From Colletes latitarsis (Eukaryota > Arthropoda > Insecta > Hymenoptera > Colletidae): a DNA stretch of 64,000 nt. The translations under genes were made by a program, and so were the position numbers. How positions within the stretch are numbered: position 1 is the stretch's first letter; every line of letters begins with the position of its first letter. The notes beneath the pieces were generated by a model, which saw only the letters and a program-made list of their open reading frames with translations, made no database searches and was not told the origin of the DNA. Positions 38,801 through 50,562 of this stretch are shown in pieces. The stretch is from positions 7,378,001 through 7,442,000 of the forward strand of contig NC_135144.1 of assembly GCF_051014445.1 (NCBI RefSeq), in the 5' to 3' direction.

Positions 38801-39687
38801 AAATTATCAATGATTATGGTCCGAGTTAGTCGTGGATTAATCCACTTTAGTTTATTCAAGAAAATGTTCAGGGATTTATACCCATTTCTTACACGATACC
38901 AGAAATAATAAACTGTATGACAATATTTTTATAATTTTCCGGCATTAGCTATCTTATTGAAACAATGTAAAACAGACTATGTAGGTATGCTAAGAATAAA
39001 TGGAACAAGTATTTCGAAGAAAATGAAGGAAACTAAATTGAACAAATGTGAAATAATCGGTTTAGTTGGTATTACAAAATGGTGTAATTAAAAATGTGTT
39101 ATTTTTATATCCACATTTCATAATAAAGATTTGAGAACAAAAAAAATACAGAATACTATTTATGTCTTAGATTATAATAGGTAATCTTAGATAGTTGATC
39201 ACAAAGATCAATTCCTTCAACCTTTAAGTCAATTACAATTTAGAATGACGCGGATAGAAGAAACATTTCTCAAGTTTCGTGAAGTAAATACGAAGTAGAG
39301 CACAACAACGGAAATCAATACAATACCTCGTTTAACAGAACGACATTTTATTTGAAAAAATGCACCGATGGGGACAAAATTAAATCTGCAAAGATATTGT
39401 AGTATGTACAAAAGGAGGTAAAAAGAAACACTCAAGATATTGTGAAAAGAGTGATGTGAAACTGTGTGTGAATGGTTGCTTTGAAATCTATCACACGCGG
39501 CATCATTTCAAACAAGGAGAGGTCTCTAGGTGTAACGCTGATTTTTTAATTGGTTTTAGCACAGTGATAGATCTTAAGAAGCTGAAGATATTGGTACCCG
39601 GTTTTGGGGACCTATGATTAATAACTTATTAGATACTTAACATTAAAACTATGCATACCGTCTTATACGTATGTAGTAATACTTTAT

Positions 39688-39760
39688 TACAAGAGGCTGA
39701 TGGTTCAGTGGATAAAGTACCAGCCACTATAAATGGCTCATTTTTGGTCAAGTCCAAAAT
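39688..39760 (+). repeat. tRNA-like (SINE-like) sequence in gw intron 10
   Basis: TGATGGTTCAGTGGATAAAG resembles a tRNA A-box region and GGTCAAGTCC a B box with one mismatch, about 35 nt apart. The downstream sequence is A-rich. No cloverleaf found. Confidence 0.38.
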
Positions 39761-40009
39761 TTGGAGGAAAAAATAAAAAATTTGTTTATCTTTAAATAAA
39801 TAAATTACTTGTTTTCTATTTTTGTGCTACCTCAATTAACATAAACACAATTAAAATAAACATGAATGAAATTAGTAAATTTATTAATAAATTATTGTAC
39901 TACTTTATTTTTCAATTACTAGAGATACGCACAGAGGGATGATATTTATTGTAAAAACATTGTAAACATAAAAATTGGAAACACATATGCATATTATTAT
40001 TAGCATCTA

Positions 40010-40734
40010 TATACAGGGTGTTCGACCACTCCTGGAAAAAATTTTAATGGGATATTCTAGAGACCAAAATAAGATGAAAATCAAGAATATCAATTTATTG
40101 ATTGAGGCTTCGTTAAAAAATTAAAAAAAAATTAAATTAAAAAATTTTAAATCATTCACGGAAAAATTATTTTCGGTTTCAGGGGTTAATTACAATCATT
40201 TTTGGTAGATAGACATACTCCTAAATCTTAAGCACTATCGAGAAAAAAATTTGAGTAGGTACTGAAATTTTTAGACGAAATTAAAAAATTTCAAATCATA
40301 CTAAAAAAATTATATTTAGTTACAGGGGCCAATTACAAGCATTTTTGGTGAATAGACATACCCCCGAAATCCTACGCACTTTCCAGAAATAAATTCTTTA
40401 CCTAAAATCTAATGTGAAGCCAGAAATGCTTCCCGTAAATTTCATGCGAATCTTTAAAACACCGTCACTTCTGAACGGATTAGACGATTTTAATGTTCAA
40501 AAAGCCAAACGCCGCGTATTTTAGTGGAGAATATGTAGCAATTAAAAAAATTATTCGAAAGGTTGTTCCTTGATCTCGTAATGTTAGAAAAACCTCATAA
40601 AAATGGTCCAATTTTCAAACAGCCATAACTCCTATAATAGTGAATATATTTCATTGAAATTTTTTTCTGAAGTAGAGCCCATTAAAGAATCACTCATTAA
40701 AATTTTTCCCTGGGATGGTCGAACATCCCGTATA
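40010..40734 (-). mobile_element. Palindrome-family copy F (inverted orientation)
   Basis: Ends TATACAGGGTGTTCGACCAC and GGTCGAACATCCCGTATA. Interior units are the reverse complement of those in B, C and G. The right arm lacks part of the CTAGAGGCC segment, so it is deleted there. Lies in gw intron 10. Confidence 0.88.
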
Positions 40735-40736
40735 AG

Positions 40737-41031
40737 ATAGTAAATTAATTCTAGTACGGAATGTAATAACGTGGATACTAAAGGTGTTTACCAAATTTTG
40801 TGGCAATCGGTCAGGAAGATATTGAAATATCATGGAAATCAGTTAAAATAATATGGTTTTGAAAAAAATGTGTTCAAAGTTTTATACCATGTTTGCAGAC
40901 TAAAAATTTATGAAACAAACAAAAAATTTGGATATAGGATTTTGTAGATACATTTTCCAAACCAAATTCTTCGAGAAAACTTAAAACAAAATAGAATTGA
41001 TTTTTTAAGAGGTTTACGGTAGAATATCCCC
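40737..41031. mobile_element. Solo arm of a TTAA-type inverted-repeat element
   Basis: Ends GGTAGAATATCCCC followed by TTAA (41032-41035). GATATTGAAATATCATG plus AATCAGTTAAAAT resembles GATCTTGAAATATCATG in the 61411-62113 element. No matching left arm was found. Confidence 0.5.
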
Positions 41032-41303
41032 TTAAATATTATGTCGTAAAAAGTAATTTAAAATATTTCCAAATTATCGTGCCATATAATTTAACGAGTC
41101 AAACATACATACCAATAAAAAGATCAGTATACACAAGATTAATTAATTTGCCATACGCACAAAAGGAAATTACGACAATTACATATTTGATTCAAGAAGT
41201 TATAACTTCTCTCAGATAATACGATTTTAAATGTTTTGCTATGTATGCATAAATCAGAAAATGAATATATCATAAAAATATATATATATATAAAATACTA
41301 AAC

Positions 41304-41670
41304 CTTAATAGCCTCGTCTCTTGACGAATACTTGGTTAATGCAATTCCATGATTAAGATATAAGCGGAAGTCCTGAACAGGACCGTGCTGCATACAAAGA
41401 GTTTTTAACGTAGAACCATCGATCTGAGGCGTCAGATTCTTGAGTAGTAACCAAGTGGAAACCCAGCCAGCATTTGAGCTTGATTGAAAACCCCAAGAAC
41501 TGGACGATCTGCCGACAGTGCCAAAACCTGCCCAGCCGTTGCTCGTATTTCCTGTGGCTTTGCTACTTAGACCTGGCGGTGGACCACGAACTTTACTCAT
41601 TGGTGCTCCCCAGAGTTCCGAAGTGACTGCAGTCGGTGGTGGAGCAGATTCACCCCAAGTATTTTTTGAG
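41304..41670 (-). CDS. gw: gw coding exon 10 (GW motifs and most of the RRM)
   Basis: Residues 997-1119. Tryptophan motifs NTWGES, ELWGAP, NGWAG, SSWGF and AGW precede a conserved RGPPPGL. From about residue 1068 the RRM-like fold begins: STWLLLKNLTPQIDGSTLKT, then LCMQHGPV, NHGIALTKYSSRDEAIK. This RRM is a non-canonical one in the family that lacks classical RNA-binding aromatic residues. Acceptor TTTCAG|CTCAAA; donor AAG|GTTTAG. The exon lies between two oppositely oriented copies of the palindromic repeat. Confidence 0.96.
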
Positions 41671-41944
41671 CTGAAATCAATTTTTACCACTTTTCAAATT
41701 AGTTTCAGACACGATAGAAATAATTTATTTTAATCTTTTGACTACGAAACGCGTCATTCGAACGGTGCAACTGCCCCACTAACTCACAATAAACGACGCA
41801 TTACATGATCTTGTTTATAAAATGAACAGCGTTCAAAAGATATTAACTCAGTCAAAAGATTAAACATACGATAGAAATGTTAGCTTCAGATGTACAGTGC
41901 TAACGAAAGTTCAGCATGTACTACGAGAAAAATGATTCGAAACT

Positions 41945-42030
41945 TTTGATATAGGGTTATCCAAATTGAGTGTCATATTTAAATTTACATAGAACACAAA
42001 TTATTTGAGATATTTCGGATTTCTCTATTT
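41945..42030 (+). repeat. Inverted dispersed repeat, partner of 47900-47985
   Basis: GGGTTATCCAAATTGAGTGT and ATTTGAGATATTTCGGATTT here, inverted in intron 6 as GAAACCCGAAATATCTCAAA and AATTTGGATAATCC. About 85 bp, roughly 80 percent alike by eye. Confidence 0.65.
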
Positions 42031-42033
42031 TAA

Positions 42034-43080
42034 TATACAGGGTGTTAGGCCACCCCTGGGAAAAATTTTAATGGGAGATTTTAGAGGCCAAAATAAAACG
42101 AAAATCAAGAATACCAATTTGTTGATGGTGGCTTCGTTAAGAAGTTATTAACGTTTAAAGTTCCGCCAATACTGAATTTTTTTCTCGAAAATGGGTAAGA
42201 TTTCGGGGGTATGTCTATTCACCAAAAATTATTGTAATTGACCCCAGAATCTAGAAATAATTTTTTTAGAACGATTTGAAATTTTTTTTTTCGCCGAGAA
42301 ATTTAGACACCTACCCCCTGTCGATTTTTCTTAAAAATTCCTTTTTTATTTTTAATAATTTTATTTGACGCCCTACAGAAAAGTTGTCTAATACTTTTTT
42401 GGAGGTACCCATGAGCTCTACTTCAGAAAAAAGTTTCATTGAAATATATTCACTATTGTAGGAGTTATGGCTGTTTGAAAATTGGACCATTTTTATGAGG
42501 TTTTTCTCATTTTGAGGAGTCAAGGAACAACTTTTCGAATATTTTTAGAATTTCTACATATTGTACACTAAAATACGCGTCGTTTGCTTTTTTAAACATT
42601 AAAATCGTCCAATCCGTTCAGAAGTTATGACGTTTTAAAGATTCGCATGAAAATTAAGGCAGACATTTCTGGCCAAAAATTATATTTTCGGTAAACAATT
42701 TTTTTCTTGAAAATGCATAGGATTTCGGGGGTATGTATAATGACCAAAAATGATTGTAATTGCCCACTGTAACTAAATATAATTTTTTTAGAACGATTTG
42801 AAATTTTTTAATTTTGTCGAAAAATTTCACACCTTCTCGAATTTTTTTCTCGAAAATGGGTAGAATTTCAGAGGTACGTCTATTCACCAAAAATGATTGT
42901 AATTGACCCCTGCAACCGAAAATAACTTTTTCAGAACGATTTGAAATTTTTTGGTTTAATTGTTAATAACTTTTTAACGAAGCCTCCATCAACAAATTGG
43001 TATTCTTGATTTTTGTCTTATTTTGGCCTCTAGAATCCCCCATTAAAATTTTTCCCAGGGGTGGCCGAACACCCTGTATA
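42034..43080 (+). mobile_element. Palindrome-family copy G (about 1.05 kb)
   Basis: Ends TATACAGGGTGTTAGGCCAC and GTGGCCGAACACCCTGTATA, with about 110 bp arms and the full long-subfamily interior, including the GACGCCCTACAGAAAAGTTG segment. Lies in gw intron 9 next to the RRM exon. Confidence 0.92.
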
Positions 43081-43094
43081 GTCCATACCATTGC

Positions 43095-43355
43095 ATTAAT
43101 TAGTTTACAAGCCAAAACGATTAATTTCACTTTTTGAACTTCTTGAAATTTTAGTATCAAAGCACTTGATTGATACATAACTTCTTGCATTTAAAATAAA
43201 TTTTCTTAAGAATGATGCTTAACATTACATATCAATAAGCAGAAATTTAAATTTTAAAAGGGACCTTAAGAAAGAGTGTATATTATTTCATCAATTTCTT
43301 TACTTTTTCTTTTGTGGAATTAATCGATTTGGTAAATGAGCAGCTCAATTATGAA
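43095..43355 (+). repeat. Dispersed repeat, copy 2 (gw intron 9)
   Basis: Counterpart of 22035-22300, starting 15 bp after palindrome copy G. No ends or coding sequence recognised. Confidence 0.65.
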
Positions 43356-43689
43356 ACACAATATTATAATATCGATTGATTAAACAATGCACAACTGAAG
43401 GTATGATTTCAATCTTATAATTCTGCGTAGCTTACTAAAATATTTACATCTTTCATAAAATCATGATATTATTTATTATACATTGACCGTATGTATTTAT
43501 CGATCGTATTTATACGCACACAATATACAAAATTAACATAACAGAATTTCTAAAAATTCTGTTTACAAGTCTTTCTGAGTTTCACTATTTTGAAAAATTG
43601 ATTTCAACGAAGAAAAACTTATCGCAAATTATTTCAGTAAAAATGAACAACTATGAATACTTTTGCAGTTGACATTAAAAGAAATTTAC

Positions 43690-43922
43690 CTTGTGAACAA
43701 TGCACTCGGCGTAGTGGCGGGTGGATTAAATGTCCATGTAGAATTACTCAAACTTGGTATCGACGTATCAAGATTGGTAGGTTGTTGCGGCGGCGGTGAA
43801 GTTTTGCTATTTAAAGAAAAAATGGCATCCGGATCTTTGATCGTTGCTAAAGACAGTGGTGAACGGACCACAGAACCGGGAGTAATGCTTGGATCATCCT
43901 CGATGCTCTTCATCTGGGTACC
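43690..43922 (-). CDS. gw: gw coding exon 9 (SIEDDPSITPGSV segment)
   Basis: Residues 920-996. Starts GTQMKSIEDDPSITPGSV, the invariant block that follows PWK in insect and vertebrate GW182, then SPLSLATIKDPDAIF and STWTFNPP. Acceptor TTTTAG|GGTACC; donor ACAAG|GTAAAT leaves two bases of a split Ser codon (AG|C), completed by the next exon. Confidence 0.95.
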
Positions 43923-44077
43923 CTAAAATAAAATGAAATATAGGTGGACCCGAATAAACTTCAGTTTCCGATATCTTTACTCAAGTAAACTACGAGTCAT
44001 TTAAGATTCTCTAATTGATTCGATGATAAAAGAAAAATAATAAAATAGAATTTTGTTAACAATCGTATACTATATAA

Positions 44078-44215
44078 CAGAGTTGGGTAAATTTTAGTCA
44101 CGAACAAACAGTAAAAATATCAAATTTATTCTTAACATTAAATCTTGGCAAATAAAGTTAACGAGTGAATCTAAAATTTTTATTCGTTATTCGTGAATAA
44201 AATTTGTCCAACTCT
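44078..44215. mobile_element. hAT-like MITE, copy 2 (in gw intron 8)
   Basis: CAGAGTTGGGTAAATTTTAG at the left and the inverted AAAATTTGTCCAACTCTA at the right; 138 bp. Flanking 8-mers CTATATAA and CTATAGAT match at 6 of 8. Confidence 0.65.
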
Positions 44216-45534
44216 ACTATAGATATAGTATAATAGATAGATTTGTAGGAGTAGATAGTAAATGTAATACAAAGATTTGCTTGTTTATCAATATAATACT
44301 TTTCATTACCATTACCAATATTACTTTTCAATAACGGAAATCATTTATAGATATCGGCATTAATAAAGATCACAATATTTCTTTGATATAATTTCCTAGA
44401 TCAGTGGTTCTTAACCTATGGTCCACATAGTCTAAGAAGGCCTCAGATTTATGGAAGTTTGCAAATTTGTACAGGGAATTATTAAAAGTTTATTTTTGTT
44501 AGATACGTTACATTTAAAAATATTAATACAATCCGTTCAGTGCTTTAAAATGACAACAGTTATATATCTTATTCTGAGGAATTACTACCAGAAGTCCAAT
44601 TAAGTGTAGATGAAGCTACCAAGATGTAGTTAAAATAAAAAACTATTAATTTCTTTAGAAAATGAAATTTGCGAACATCTAAAAATACTTCAGGATACCT
44701 CGATCCTTTTTTGTTTAATATAAACTCTTCTTTAGCGGAACACTGGTTTCGAAAATATTTTAAACGTCATTTTGAGGGGTCTGGAAAGAAAGATTAAGAA
44801 CCACCGTTCTAGATTACGTCAGATAGAATTATAATTTATGTACACCCCATCGCATAAATTCTCCTAAGTTAAAGCGTTAAAAAGTGGCCTTTTAAAGAAT
44901 CTATCGATTCATTATATTTTTATATTTTGTTACATTTATTAATATTATAGACATATGTTTAAAATACCTGTGTGTCTGTATTTTAAACATTATTTTTATG
45001 CTTGTCTTATGCTTGTTAATTTAAAAACATTAGTCTCTTCAACGAATTAAGTATAAATGCCTTCAAATCTTAAAAGTTGGCCCTCCTAACAATTATTTAG
45101 AACAACTTAATAATAAATACTAATAAATGTAAATAATAATTATTTTGATTTCAGTTTTGAGAATAGGAGGGACTATGAAGCATTATTTAATAATTGCTTA
45201 TCTTGAACCATTTTTAAGGATTGTTGAATAATCACACTGTTAGTTAAATTTGTATGACCACATAATTTTTTTTGTTGCAAACAGAACAGTATTATCGTGA
45301 TTGTTAAAATATTTATACACAAATAATACTTTAGACTCGTTTAAATTTGCATATACAATAATTCTCATCTTATCTATTCATATTATAATCCCGACAAATT
45401 AAAATTAAGACACAAGAACTTTTCTTGAAAATATCCTTTCGTTTTATGTCGATACAATATACTAATTGCAAAAGCCACATTTTTATTTTCTCACTCACAA
45501 AACTGTAAGGCTGTCCATACATAAGTAAGTAAAG

Positions 45535-45754
45535 TTTCTGATGCTGAATGAGAACCACTAGGACCAACCTGTCGCGACCTATCGCGCGCACGCAGCTGTT
45601 CGTAGATTGCTGTTCTACAGGCGGAACTTTAAATGTTAATAACTTTTTAACGAAACCTCAATTAACAAAATACTATTCTTGATTTCCGTCTTATTTTTGC
45701 CTCTAGAATCTCCCATTAAATTTATTCCGAAAGGTAGCCGAACACTATATATAC
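45535..45754 (+). mobile_element. Palindrome-family copy H (right half only)
   Basis: Matches the right half of the short subfamily (E, I), from the GAGTGAGAGCCACTA phrase through GCACGCAGCTGTTCG and TTCTACAGGCGGAACTTT to a decayed end AGCCGAACACTATATATA. The left half is missing, and about 20 nt are inserted within the CCACTATCGCGCG phrase. Confidence 0.82.
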
Positions 45755-46358
45755 AATTTCTCATCCTTAATAAAAATATACTGCACCACTTTTGGTATAA
45801 AATTGCTAGTTTAAGAGATATTTTCATTTAATAATCGCAATATTTACATACAAATATCTCCTAAACTACAGTAAGACATTGAAGTACCAAATAAAAATTA
45901 CTTGAGCTTAAAAAAATTATTTTACCTTTTTTTATAATTGTTTTACACAATAGGCATATTTTTATCGCGGAAACAATTTAAAAAATTTAAAAAAAATTTG
46001 AAAATATAGGTTATTCTTCCAGCCAAAAATCGAAAATTGTAGAAATTCTGAAATAATTAAATATTAAAATGGGTTATTTTTTTCTCCGCATTATTTTTAT
46101 ATTTTTACAAAAAGTTATTTGTCTAGCACGAAAATTCTACCCAAAAAACTAACTGCATTGTTGAGTCAAGATTTTCCTGAACCCACCGCTTCATAACCAA
46201 CTTTGTTGTTGTTTAACTTTAAACAATTTTATAATCATTAAAATAGCTAAATATCATCGATCGATTACATTTTATCGTTAAAAATTAACTCGTTGAAGAC
46301 AACTACATACTTAGAAATTGTCTTCCTACAAAATATAACGATATTGGAAATGGATTAC

Positions 46359-46682
46359 CTTCCATGGCTTGCCGGGCTCAAATTCAGGTACAAGATCAGT
46401 AAAAGCAGCTGCACCAGTTGGCTGCCAATCCTTTCCATCAGTAGAATCCGTATTACCTGGATCTGACCATCCACTGTCTCCGAGTCTGGTCGACCATGTA
46501 CCCTCTCCTTGACCCAACAAAGGATTCATGTTAGGACTACTGTGTGATTGTGTCAAACCAGCCGATGTTGCTGCTGGCTTACTAGTTGTTCCTGGCGCTC
46601 TCGAGAACTCATTCGAAACTAACTCCCCGTCCTTGTCCAATGACGGTAACTTCCACTGGTTCAGTCTTGATTGTTGCTGACT
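46359..46682 (-). CDS. gw: gw coding exon 8 (middle region, VPEFEPGKPWKG motif)
   Basis: Residues 812-919, 108 codons. Starts SQQQSRLNQWKLPSLDKDG, includes EFSRAPG, TWST, GWSDP, DWQP and TDLVPEFEPGKPWK. These tryptophans belong to the part of GW182 that contributes to CCR4-NOT recruitment (family knowledge). Acceptor TTACAG|AGTCAG; donor AAG|GTAATC; phase 0 at both ends. Confidence 0.95.
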
Positions 46683-46935
46683 CTGTAACAAAGAATAACA
46701 ATTATCATTTCAGTATCAATTTGCATTTAGACAATAAAGTGAGTATTGAGTCATCTCGTAGAATGAAGTTGACATCGATAGCCTACAAGTCTTGAAAAGA
46801 AATAACCGCAGAAGAAAATTTATTATCGCTATATTTCCCTTCGATAAACGAAATGGATATTGAGGTATTCCCATTTTAACCCATAATGTGTACATTATGA
46901 AATATAATAGATTAATATATGAAAAAGATACTCAC

Positions 46936-47409
46936 GATAGGAGGTTCCTTGTTCATTGTCAATTCTGTAAAGCTATTTTGCAGTGCTGACATGGGATCAT
47001 GCACAGAACTCTTATAATATTCCGAGCTCTGGGACGGTGGCACAGGATGTTGTTGCTGTTGCTGTTGTTGTTGCTGTTGTTGTTGCTGCTTCATGAAAGT
47101 AGCTTGTTGCACAGCGATTTGATTTTGTAAATTTGCTATTTGCTGCTTCGTCTTTGTAATTTGTACACTAATCTGCAGAACCGATTGGCCATTGCCCTTC
47201 ATTGTACTTTGCATTGAATGCTGTTGATGAAGTTGCTGCAGAACTTTTATTTGTTGCAATAACTGGTTCAGAAGTACTAAAGTTTGAGGCGCAAGTGCTT
47301 GATTTAGAATTTGATGATTTAAATAACCTTCTTGGACGGCTAACTGAATTTGTTGCACTAACATACGCAGCTGTTGGGTACTCGGTTGATTTTGAGGAGT
47401 TCTAGAAGC
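46936..47409 (-). CDS. gw: gw coding exon 7 (glutamine-rich middle domain)
   Basis: Residues 654-811, 158 codons, phase 0. Contains the conserved helical Q-rich block QQLRMLVQQIQLAVQEGYLN followed by a leucine-rich stretch, then an ITKTKQQIANLQNQIAVQQA coiled-coil-like segment and a poly-Q run of about 13 (DNA at 47051-47091). Ends TELTMNKEPPI. The QIRML..QIQLA pattern is diagnostic of GW182. Acceptor TTCCAG|GCTTCT; donor ATC|GTGAGT. Confidence 0.95.
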
Positions 47410-48150
47410 CTGGAACAAACAATTAATTAAACACGTTTGAACAACTGAAATAAATTATAACTTCTACATCTTCGAAGAGAAATTAAATCACAAAAGCATA
47501 TAATTATAAATACTTTTGCTAAAAATTATTAAATTTTGTCATGGCATTGATATAAGCAAATTTCAATTTTATTACATCCTTCCAAATACTAATAGAAAAC
47601 AATAATTCCTTTTAGCATATACCCTGAGAAATAATTGTCTAATTTTCCTCGGACAATTAACATTCCTGTTTATTCTGGATTATGTAAAAGACTTTAAATT
47701 AAGTCTTAATATAATGTCAGTAGGATAGAAAAGCATTAATAGTTGGGTCGAAGAAAACTGGAGAATGATCACATATAATATGTGTAATGGACAATTACGT
47801 AAAATTAAGTCGAACTTATGAACAACAAGCTAAGAGAGTTATTTAGATGCTATCGTTTCATAATTAATATAATGAAACTAAGCTATATATATATTAGAAT
47901 GAAGAAACCCGAAATATCTCAAAGAGTTTGTGTTTTATATCAATTTAAAGTCATAGCACTTAATTTGGATAATCCTATATAATCCTACATAATATTTACT
48001 AACACAATAGTTAAACACGTGTGTGATTCGCGAAAGACAACTTGGATAAAATCGACAACCTTCCTGCTGTGACCTCGCAAGTAAATATTCGTTCCGAGTA
48101 TTCTTTTATCATTATTTTATCAAATTAAAATCAGTTGTAGTAAGATTTAC
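47410..48150 (-). other. gw intron 6
   Basis: AT-rich. 47900-47985 is an inverted relative of 41945-42030 in intron 9 (about 80 percent alike by eye). Introns 4 (48813-49033), 5 (48313-48614) and 7 (46683-46935) are short and show nothing beyond splice signals. Confidence 0.7.
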
Positions 48151-48312
48151 CTGATTGAAAGGTGGCTGAGGTGCATTACTACTAGGCTGTTGTTGTTGTT
48201 GTAAAGGCACAGCAGCTTGTTGTTGTTGTTGTTGTTGCAGCTTTAACAAACTTGCACTAGCAACCGATCCACCAACACTGCTGGTTGTATTTCCACTTGC
48301 CACTCCAGCACC
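48151..48312 (-). CDS. gw: gw coding exon 6 (Gly/Ser/Gln low-complexity linker)
   Basis: Residues 600-653, 54 codons, phase 0. Gly/Ala/Ser/Val-rich, then two poly-Q tracts of mixed CAA/CAG codons separated by AAVPL, ending PPFNQ. Acceptor TTGCAG|GGTGCT; donor CAG|GTAAAT. It has no strong motif; I include it because phase, splice sites and poly-Q position between UBA and the conserved Q-rich block fit. Confidence 0.88.
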
Positions 48313-48614
48313 CTGCAATTACAAATTAATCCATGCATTCACGTAATACACTTTTTATTATTAATATTGTCAAAAAAGATTCGTTAACTAATATAATGAT
48401 TACAAAATCCGTGATAGCATCTTTTATTTAATGTTCATACTAATAAACTTAGTTAACTGCAATAAATTTATATGAGATATTTCGACAAAAAGAATTGTAT
48501 AATTCCTTGCCAAAAAATGATCAAAAAGTACATAAAAATATGCATTTTACAGTAAAATATACCCTTAAATTAATGTGCAATAAAGAATATCCAAAAATAT
48601 GGTAACTATCTTAC

Positions 48615-48812
48615 CGGGGGGAAAGACATCTGCTGTGCGACGTGGTTAAATCTAGGATATGCTGGCGCAGTTGTTGCTTGATTAGTTGGATCATATGTGG
48701 AGTGTGCTTCGTGTCTTCTCCATTGGTCCAAAGGCCGCAACTGACTCAGAAGTTCCAAAGCTTCTTCTCTATTCATTTCACGATTCCTCAGTGCGAATTC
48801 GACATCATCTTT
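48615..48812 (-). CDS. gw: gw coding exon 5 (second half of UBA domain)
   Basis: Residues 534-599, phase 0 at both ends, 66 codons. Reads KDDVEFALRN..MNREEALELLSQL, which completes the UBA helices, then QWRRHEAHSTYDP and ends MSFPP. The MSFP wording also follows the UBA region in the fly protein. Acceptor TTACAG|AAAGAT; donor CCG|GTAAGA. Confidence 0.95.
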
Positions 48813-49033
48813 CTGTAAGCAAAAAAGACACTCGTTAAATTTATGAATTCAGACATTATATTAATTATTTAAAATGAATATGAAACACATATGGTAATTG
48901 TTAAATAGTTTTATTTAACAATTACATATAACTATAACTATTAAGACACTTATTTAAATTAAAATGCATTAACACCAATTAACATTATTATTTATTTTAA
49001 CCGAAATAAATAATTTTATCTATTTTTACTTAC

Positions 49034-49410
49034 TTTAAATCCTAAATCACAGAGATACCGAAATTCCCTGCTATTCCATATAACTTCCTTTGTAAGAGTA
49101 GGTTTAGTGGGGTGAGCCCAACTAGGAGAATGATCCATATCAGTATCAACCCAGCTTCCAGCAGGTCCCATCGGTTTGGGTTTGTGCGCACTGGGCCCAC
49201 CCCAAGTGCCAGGATTTAACTGTGCTTCATTCCAGGTACTTGGTGTCTTTGGATCATCCCATGAACCTGTATCGTGTGGTCCTTCAACCCAGCTACCATT
49301 TCGCCCTCCAGGAGCACCAGGATGACCCCACATTGGTCCACTAACATCTGGTTTCATTCCAGGTTGACCTGGCATTCTGTTCTGCGGCATACCTGGAGGA
49401 CACTGCATTC
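49034..49410 (-). CDS. gw: gw coding exon 4 (last GW motifs and first half of UBA)
   Basis: Residues 408-533. A GMPQ/PGQPG-rich start, then MWGH, SWVEG, SWDD, TWNE, TWGG, SWVDTD and SWAHP tryptophan motifs, ending EVIWNSREFRYLCDLGFK. The last portion opens the UBA-like domain; its usual pattern (a LxxxGF/Y followed by xxDVExAL) is completed by the next exon. Acceptor TTGTAG|GAATGC, donor AAA|GTAAGT. Confidence 0.95.
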
Positions 49411-50562
49411 CTACAAAAGTCAATTCATGACTAATTAATTATACGCCAAACTCTTGCTAATCCAATTTATCTACAATGATTAAATTTTGATATACGGAGT
49501 GTCCCGTAGCATGTATGATCCGTTTCAACAATGAATTCTGCACAAAAAAACAATAAAAAACATACCGAGTGTTCGGCCATCTCTGGGAAAAATTTTAATG
49601 GCAGATTCTAAAGGCCAAAATAAGACGAAAATCAAGAATACCAATTTGTTGATTGAAGCTTCGTTAATAAGTTATTAACGTTTAAAGTTCCGCCTGTAAG
49701 ACGGCAACCTGCGAACAACTACGTGCATGCGATAGTGGTTCTCACTCAGCACGAGAAACTCTACTTACTGACGTATCGACAGCCTTACAGTCTTGTGAAT
49801 GAGACCCACTATCACGCGTACGCAGCTGTTCGCAGATTGCCGTTCTACAGGCGTAACTTTAAACGTTAATAACTTTTTAACGAAGTCTCAATCAACAAAT
49901 TAGTATTCTTGATTTTCGTCTTATTTTTGGCTTCTAGAATCTCCCATTAAAATTTTTCCCAAAGTTGACCTATACATATATCCTATTTGACCTTGTTTTC
50001 GAATTACGGCAAGTTTTATTGAAACTATTACACTGAACTATTTACAAACAGAACTCAGTATCTGAATCTTGTATTTTGATCAGGGAACACTTCTTAATAT
50101 TTTACGTATGAATAATAGAGTACCTACTACACAATTGAATTCTGCATTATATCTAATACATCTGTGGAGTGTTAGAAATGAAAGCAAAACTATGGAGTTT
50201 AAATCAGAGAATCGAGACTAGTCACGGTCATTGAGACAACCGAAACAGGATATATGGTCATCTCAACACAGTTCCTTGAACGGATTTCTTTCAAAATTTC
50301 GATTATAACTGGAACGAGTGAGAAATATTTTCTTAAGAATTGGTCTTTGGAGTGAGAAATATTTTCTTAAGAATTGGAATTGGAATTTTCTTAAAAATGG
50401 TCAGAATTATTGTTCCGATAAAAGTTGTTTATCGGAATTTATATAGATTGCAATATGTAAGTAATTTAGAATTAAATTCAGAAGATAAGATATAAATAGA
50501 GGATTTTTATAGTTTCTTACTAGAAATTAAAACTTAAATAAGTACAGAAACAATAAACAAAC
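49411..50562 (-). other. gw intron 3
   Basis: Contains palindrome copy I (49562-49974). 50280-50400 has a short local duplication of the phrase AATATTTTCTTAAGAATTGG. Nothing else recognised. Confidence 0.8.
49562..49974. mobile_element. Palindrome-family copy I (short subfamily)
   Basis: Ends ATACCGAGTGTTCGGCCAT and a decayed AAAGTTGACCTATAC. The core is the same inner palindrome as copy E (AAGACGGCAACCTGCGAAC with its complement GTTCGCAGATTGCCGTTCT). Lies in gw intron 3. Confidence 0.88.

Larger units (their letters stand above)
37625..41303 (-). other. gw intron 10
   Basis: Contains palindrome copies E and F, a piggyBac transposase relic, a tRNA-like sequence at 39688-39760 and a solo arm of a TTAA-type element (40737-41031). 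38820-39680 holds nothing else I recognise. Confidence 0.8.
43923..46358 (-). other. gw intron 8
   Basis: Contains a hAT-like MITE (44078-44215) and the half palindrome copy H (about 45535-45754). 44400-44810 and 45760-46300 are AT-rich with nothing recognised. Confidence 0.75.
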
